From the NCBI RefSeq assembly GCF_002205165.1, contig NZ_NIVS01000032.1, positions 1 through 64,000 on the forward strand: DNA of 64,000 nt, written 5' to 3'. The DNA comes from Stenotrophomonas maltophilia (GTDB lineage Bacteria; Pseudomonadota; Gammaproteobacteria; Xanthomonadales; Xanthomonadaceae). Position 1 is the first letter of the stretch, and each line of letters starts with the position of its first letter. A program made the position numbers and the translations under genes. Positions 62,801-64,000 of this stretch are shown here, piece by piece. The notes beneath the pieces are model-generated. The model worked only from the letters and a program-made list of their open reading frames with translations. It did no database searches and was not told the origin of the DNA.

Positions 62801-64000
62801 ATGACGGTGGCACGTGGCGCACCAGCTGGTACCAGCGCGCGCCGCGCACTGGCACGCTGGTCGTCACCAACACGGCCAAGGCCGACAACCGGATCGGCAT
62901 CAACTTCAGCGCCAACGATGCAGGCCTGCTCGACGTCGACTCCGGCCAGACCATCCGTATCAATGGTGTTCTGAAGAACACCGATGGCCGGACCTTCCTG
63001 ACCAGCGAGAACGGCAGCATCGTCAGCGCATCGCGTGATGCCAGGATCATCACGAACCAGTTGACCCTCGACGCGGCCGGCAGCATCGGCAGCATTGTCG
63101 GCGCCCAGGCCGGCGAAGCCACCAATCCGCTGGATGTCCAGATGGTGTCCTACACCAACGCCAACGGCGCCACCGTGGCCGCCGGCAACCTGGTGGCCCG
63201 TGCGGGCGGTGACATTGCGCTGGACGTGGATTCGGCAGCCAAGGTGCTGATCAACGCCGGCAGTGGCACCGGCCGTGGCGACGTGTGGCTGCGCGCCAAG
63301 TACGACATTGAAGGTGCGGCCAACGGCAATGCTGCGTCGATCATCGGTGCCGACATCACCCTGGACAGCGTCTACGGTGCCATCGGCTCGCTCTCCCGGC
63401 CCCTGGTGGTCGATGCCGGCGAGCGTACCCGCAGCGACGGCGTGCTGGAGGGTGGGCTCATCTCGGCTCGGGCGACCGGTGACATCGCATTGCGCGACCT
63501 CGGCGGCGACTTCTGGGTCCAGCGCATCGAATCGCTGGCCGGCGACGTGCTGATCGAGGCCCCCTCGGGCTCGATCTACAGCGGCTCCCAGCGCGCCTCG
63601 TCCAGTTTCCTCAACGAAGCACAGCTGGCCAGCCTCCGCGACAACCTCAAACTGTTCCAGGGCGGCGGCCAGCAGTCGATCACCAGCTATCAGAGCCAGG
63701 TTGACGCCAGCTACGCCGAGTACTTCCAGCTCCGCTCGCTGGGCAGTGTCGTGGATGGGCGCTACGTGGCCGGTGGCACCGCCATCACCCTGTTCCGCGC
63801 CATGGCAGAAGCCGCGCGGGGCGGCAGCCTGGATGATGCCGGTGTCGGCGACTACCTCGCAGAACGCTTCAACCGGCTGGGCACGGTTTTCACCGACGCC
63901 TTCGGCACCGGCTGGCAGCAGGAAGCGATCTTCGCGGTCTTCAACGCAGGGTACCGCTATGATCTCGCGGCCAGCGCTGGCGACAGCGCCATGGTGGCCG
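50821..64000 (+). CDS. Giant two-partner-secretion filamentous adhesin, LktA-like (3' end outside window)
   Basis: Open for at least 4,393 codons from ATG 50821 (GGAG 6 nt upstream) with no stop before the right edge. Residues 1-47: long basic N-region, then a signal peptide (cleavage after VIA). Residues about 55-330: TPS/haemagglutination domain (VAFNSFREFGVG, DARAYINGNLNS, FFVAPDGLVVGNGGVLNVGSL), the section recognised by a TpsB pore and close to leukotoxin LktA-type adhesins. Residues about 430-3,240: some 40 degenerate 55-75-residue repeats around a GxGAAxxxNxIxxxTxAxI core, predicted beta-helix. Three helical inserts occur near 581-640, 741-793 and 1061-1140. Residues 3,240 onward: less repetitive, still beta-rich. 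The only cysteines after the signal are three close pairs (1430/1439, 3628/3637, 3973/3981). A surface fibre for adhesion is likely; toxicity is not shown. Confidence 0.88.
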   Translation, partial: MNHRDPSSCPSSTVRNAQLGNHRLRPAGLAVAIGSVLGLALPGSVIAGDDGSAMVTDGRTDTQVVRQGSDPRWSVTTRTVKGAAGNQVAFNSFREFGVGVGQTVDLVLPTQGQQQVHNLVNLVSDARAYINGNLNSVLESTNAVGGKVFFVAPDGLVVGNGGVLNVGSLSVATANRATASDILSAGESLDALMYGALTPGQLTDKTVELHGTVNARNGIRVQARAIDVTGTLFVPAGPRDVNGDLQGIGAAVNTGGSQPLVLVNEGGRIQLRAAAISDTGLGVRSAEATVTVGGNARLEADDIELTALAVIDSGYDKDGAVFDELKADLVNSVTDSSNLKDLGDALVNLGADKLLGEQISFLHGSTTARVEVKDSAALTARDDITLHASTRQAIDNSAAGKAYEKGDVVTDANGDPVKDANGNTIPKKHLLSLGAAYAQINATTEAIVRSGATLAAGGDVAVKADADTTLKLAAESFAVNNTTAAFTAAISNVNVDTRAVIEAGGPALNAASVNVSAVNAVSLDTSATARADKNGAVGLAGAISLQDIAAEARLDRDTRTTAGDVTVQAASITRLNKTSTLITGPKSEPLPGQEQVEAISSGSDGLMSVAQSLAGAGIGGAIAKLSGSEGGGSTPPATTPTTASPFRLGGAISVVDGDHTATASIGAGTRIDSAGAIVVDSQVTDAQIGNHAMSNVLAKGKSADGSAFALSGAVNIANLTHEARTLVGSSAELAAQRIGLSSDVRLPRDFSALTGAVPDFSSFDAFKTSISAAKDLITDPSELFASYAAARGSAEEVAIGGAVSWFKASNSARTDVAAGASLTTRDTSTAAWSAALEGEDHAGAARSRTFDATTTVRANTDVTGLHAAGDLALKNLKDSNVGNGGTALGGSVGYVDYQNTAAAIIHDGVRVDAGAGSLAVQADNKETVVALALQSGQGGSIGVSGTATALDLDSTTLAGISNRADIRAATVGVRADEDLFVWSVAGAVAMSDSVSVGASVAYQQLDTDTRAFIGAVPAAVATGSSMAPVGAITTGELAVNASSGGLAGAVAAAGAVAKSSSEQLKKAQDELAAKQNAENPGFLDSLKTRALGKVTALEGMANKADSNGSAGLTEYFDKAKGLLGGGSPAPGQGAQTPQPKFGIALSGSATVNRARQNTKADISSAVIKDLSGNGVKLDLAATNETLLVSVSGALSVAAAGSDNTQGSASLAGGVAYGDIQNATTAQLRDSAVHDAGTVTVTARNESEQVNVGLSVGVNASSNQSSAGAGAISATVAMSHNDTAASIIGGSISGKNGAAASVDVKAVNASRIANGGGALYAGGKAGLGAAVTYAEVGDSTRASISGADIGGVQDVRVRAADASRIVAAAASGGASTRNDGVAIAGSVLVNQIASQTTASIDGGTRIIASGDIEAFAGTATIDDVRGTGDGCGSGFAVDYCGAGIGPIEVDANADTASTDDTRVDAAGRNNARSSIIAVAGMVQVGGNNAGVAFAYNTINNTHTVSVNDATLDAGRIALTANDQSDILAVSAGIGGSTGNFTGVGSASYNAIGNTTSVLVGRGLADAQGQVPRDGAQLNAGSIHLEARDEAFIGSLAGAATLGSKVAVGAALTINDIGNTTLALVDDAQLTAGIGRVDVDAANAARILSGAVAAGAANNVAIQGSVGWSRIDNHAEAALRDGSVQAGIVQVAASNASRIHTLAGAVAGSGTAAIGAAINVATIGDTTLGEVDGTALEVSTALDVSAASAATTKTLAIAGALGGTASIAGSNTTNLIDTITEARLRGVTGQGSGISGAVSVSADTSGAAYSLGGALSAGGTAGIGAASSVNDIGGRTRAVVENATLGGASALSIDAANRSLVRTAAVSGAGAGTAAVAGSVTTNLIHSDTQASLTDSSLHNPLADVKVSARDERSIDSLAGGAAVGGSVGVGAAVAYNDIGGSTSAVVAGSTLDLDVRNLLVQADASGKAGGQGNRIRTVAAGLGGGGAVGGAASVAVNRMKGAVSARIEAGANVLAQDNVGVLAAQAQQIDVYAGSIGGGVNAGIGLGTVVNLVDGSTEAAITGAGTAVTALGQGDALTGVDSGRRTAGNTHSTRTDAAGMDFDTVDLGTGHIDVHGIAVNAATRQQVRTIGVSGALGTTPIASGAVAVMAAVNDIAGSTTAIIKDARINQHGLGTSSDPDQDSAGLAAAEQSVDVRASHHVASANYVAGIAASAGVFSGAGALSTNLFDSHASASIEGATLSAADAVTVEANGSQNALAIVVGAAAGLTGGAATGVVNYFTTDTRASVLGGTLRAGSLAVNAHSDNAASLVGGAGALGGGAAVAGTALVNMGTATTLAQVGDSGRATNVFVSRDFDVNARSRSDFNGVAVSGAGAGAAGIAGMAQVHLLQNDTRALVTQASVDATDMAVVAEDILRLSAYSGAVGVGIAGSGVGAGASVAILGSTVKATVEDSTLSTTGSIDVNALSDRAVDMVTVTAGVGATTGIGGAAGLLLAGIGDRGDSDTELGGTFASLKQLGNGQKIDAAALDGTLGAQDAGALNSRAQVDIGSLQGRGDLVSASIRGGSVQARALEVSAQTLMSSSNKVGGLGAGGLGVGGAFGMTGLYGSTEAVLAANSTRAGSIAVLASAGDGSAGKAAGLDVYAGGAGLVGVGAAIGLARLEQTVSATVAGDLQAGSQGQGLAVRASDASTLDVTATGMAAGALAAGAVVATAARNANVQAWLHNDSTLAGFGNVTFAASSLGGAHAGAWGAAGGVLAGVSAAVALADDGSDVRAWLGERTRVSGVGGSIEVHAEAAPQVSAEAFGAALAGGLAVGAAVADATARAKVDAHVGDGAVLSNRGGLDILASVHGGSVDARAVAGSGGLYLAGAGAFATAASTNAVQAALGSNVVVQGEAYSTNNIIDYARGGTIAMRAVNNSHQHADATGLSVAGLLAAGVVDANARSSATTGVTVGAGGLLYAGSTTLAASGKDENRANATAGTGGLIAGNAALAATRTDSTTQLSIGRNAVLDVSRLDARALHDSNYAGSANSTSAGVLNASGANVNNRADATVGLLVDEDAQIVSAGSLVLRTDNNYTGTLGSELAASAAGGGVLSGSAAQVVTRLDGSSTIDIGKGALLRAGVAPTPGDGGALDLVANTRANTDDRAGLTTGGAINAAVVKARTNAVLGNRVNIGDDARLQSSYMLNVGTYAATDIGATALVNTWGVLAAVGISDADVALAMDQQVNVGRGAKLESLHNAFVSAGQDGMNGWTSRLAANAVSQGYSRGLIAVPDSSASSTVDSNASTTLAAGSELLSGAFVSLGAYGENVFRNADGAATGYQLGFIPVTVRDSRSGGSTRGDVLIDGRVVAGRYNVLDILIDANGKLTSTGSGGDVLPFDTQRELSSALEARLNASGIHDFDAISGNALYTHTIGDLYAAGGDVILYGRNILGSGSVTAKGAPKITITNRSTDNLLLAGDILVPEYSGGNVLFTGNSNQAVGIGVSQNPGQSNALVSIRNEATSGTAAIGAGGLISVTGGDLDMYNALGNIQSWGEQLAESVTINAPNGEVGYNLGSKNWYGNVVSALWARHSVASGITNADDAAAYIANAKYGAAAAAAGMSLTDYLLYGTGNDVNNPSILVFGACRYRIGDKDCTASALGGQYYDGGVVSRYSHKDTNYLPKVNARNLRTLLTTQPDDVSNASLGQVPSTGSGVNAGSGIKITANYIDVNVALKAGRPVDYSAILVESSALRAWIDGKDSQASKGIFDVPAMFVAKSGADSSRIALKYDSLNRQFIVPDISANGGGSIYLDGRIVSTSTAGSLNVVSGKGSVVINNGLADVGLQLGNILVGNGAPGQITIRDRELNTASWYLRDGNGNVKGYQGGVNALNWDAPGVSALSNTTAYDPRAGMFASWTQTARIARNIQSDNGVLTAENWRWVDRYNNTVFNGQQWETSEVTYGNKAGGVAVFESQLTGDFGSYLDSRVNYRCEKKNQSGCRYNYGFPGSNEFNDGGTWRTSWYQRAPRTGTLVVTNTAKADNRIGINFSANDAGLLDVDSGQTIRINGVLKNTDGRTFLTSENGSIVSASRDARIITNQLTLDAAGSIGSIVGAQAGEATNPLDVQMVSYTNANGATVAAGNLVARAGGDIALDVDSAAKVLINAGSGTGRGDVWLRAKYDIEGAANGNAASIIGADITLDSVYGAIGSLSRPLVVDAGERTRSDGVLEGGLISARATGDIALRDLGGDFWVQRIESLAGDVLIEAPSGSIYSGSQRASSSFLNEAQLASLRDNLKLFQGGGQQSITSYQSQVDASYAEYFQLRSLGSVVDGRYVAGGTAITLFRAMAEAARGGSLDDAGVGDYLAERFNRLGTVFTDAFGTGWQQEAIFAVFNAGYRYDLAASAGDSAMVA

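Overview
The window is GC-rich, densely coded gammaproteobacterial chromosome, most likely Stenotrophomonas or a very close Xanthomonadaceae relative. The best single clue is a perfect 24-bp inverted repeat with GTAG heads at 37613-37680, which matches the SMAG (Stenotrophomonas GTAG) class of repeats. Gene content also fits: TonB receptors, LysR and MocR regulators, a cyo oxidase and SapC. I see no rRNA, tRNA, CRISPR array, transposase gene or phage gene.

Layout. 1-9.3 kb: a Pro/Gly-rich secreted protein (cut by the left edge) and a DUF2092 protein, a DUF885 metallopeptidase, a TonB receptor translationally coupled to a HisC-like aminotransferase with a probable Tat signal, and a Tat-exported flavoprotein oxidase. 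9.5-18.4 kb: the Lhr helicase, an old-yellow-enzyme reductase with a divergent LysR gene, and a DUF2231/sorbosone dehydrogenase pair. 18.4-21.8 kb: a copper module (copA, cueR, copZ-like) behind a textbook MerR-type promoter. 22-26.7 kb: a DUF1254 protein, a NemR/DJ-1 electrophile-response pair with two identical operators, and a MocR regulator. 26.8-31.9 kb: cyoABCD followed without gaps by the copper chaperones PCuAC and SCO. 31.9-37.6 kb: an MFS pump, a methyltransferase behind a SoxR-type box, mntH behind an MntR-type box, a TspO-like protein and a quinone reductase. 37.6-49.7 kb: LysR-linked small loci (cupin, SMR pump pair, SDR), a FecA-type receptor with a Fur box, a DeoR/MFS operon and a LysR gene broken by one frameshift. 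49.9-64 kb: a SapC-family gene followed by one giant open frame of at least 4,393 codons. It encodes a two-partner-secretion/LktA-type filamentous adhesin and runs off the right edge.

Themes. Metal and redox homeostasis dominate: copper efflux (copA/cueR/copZ), copper delivery to the bo3 oxidase (PCuAC/SCO), manganese import, ferric-citrate-type uptake, and electrophile or redox-cycler sensing (NemR, SoxR box, NemA-type reductase). The least familiar features are the giant adhesin with its three isolated cysteine pairs, and the exported aminotransferase coupled to a TonB receptor. Coordinates and translations were read by eye. Family assignments rest on motifs and recalled homologues, not on searches.
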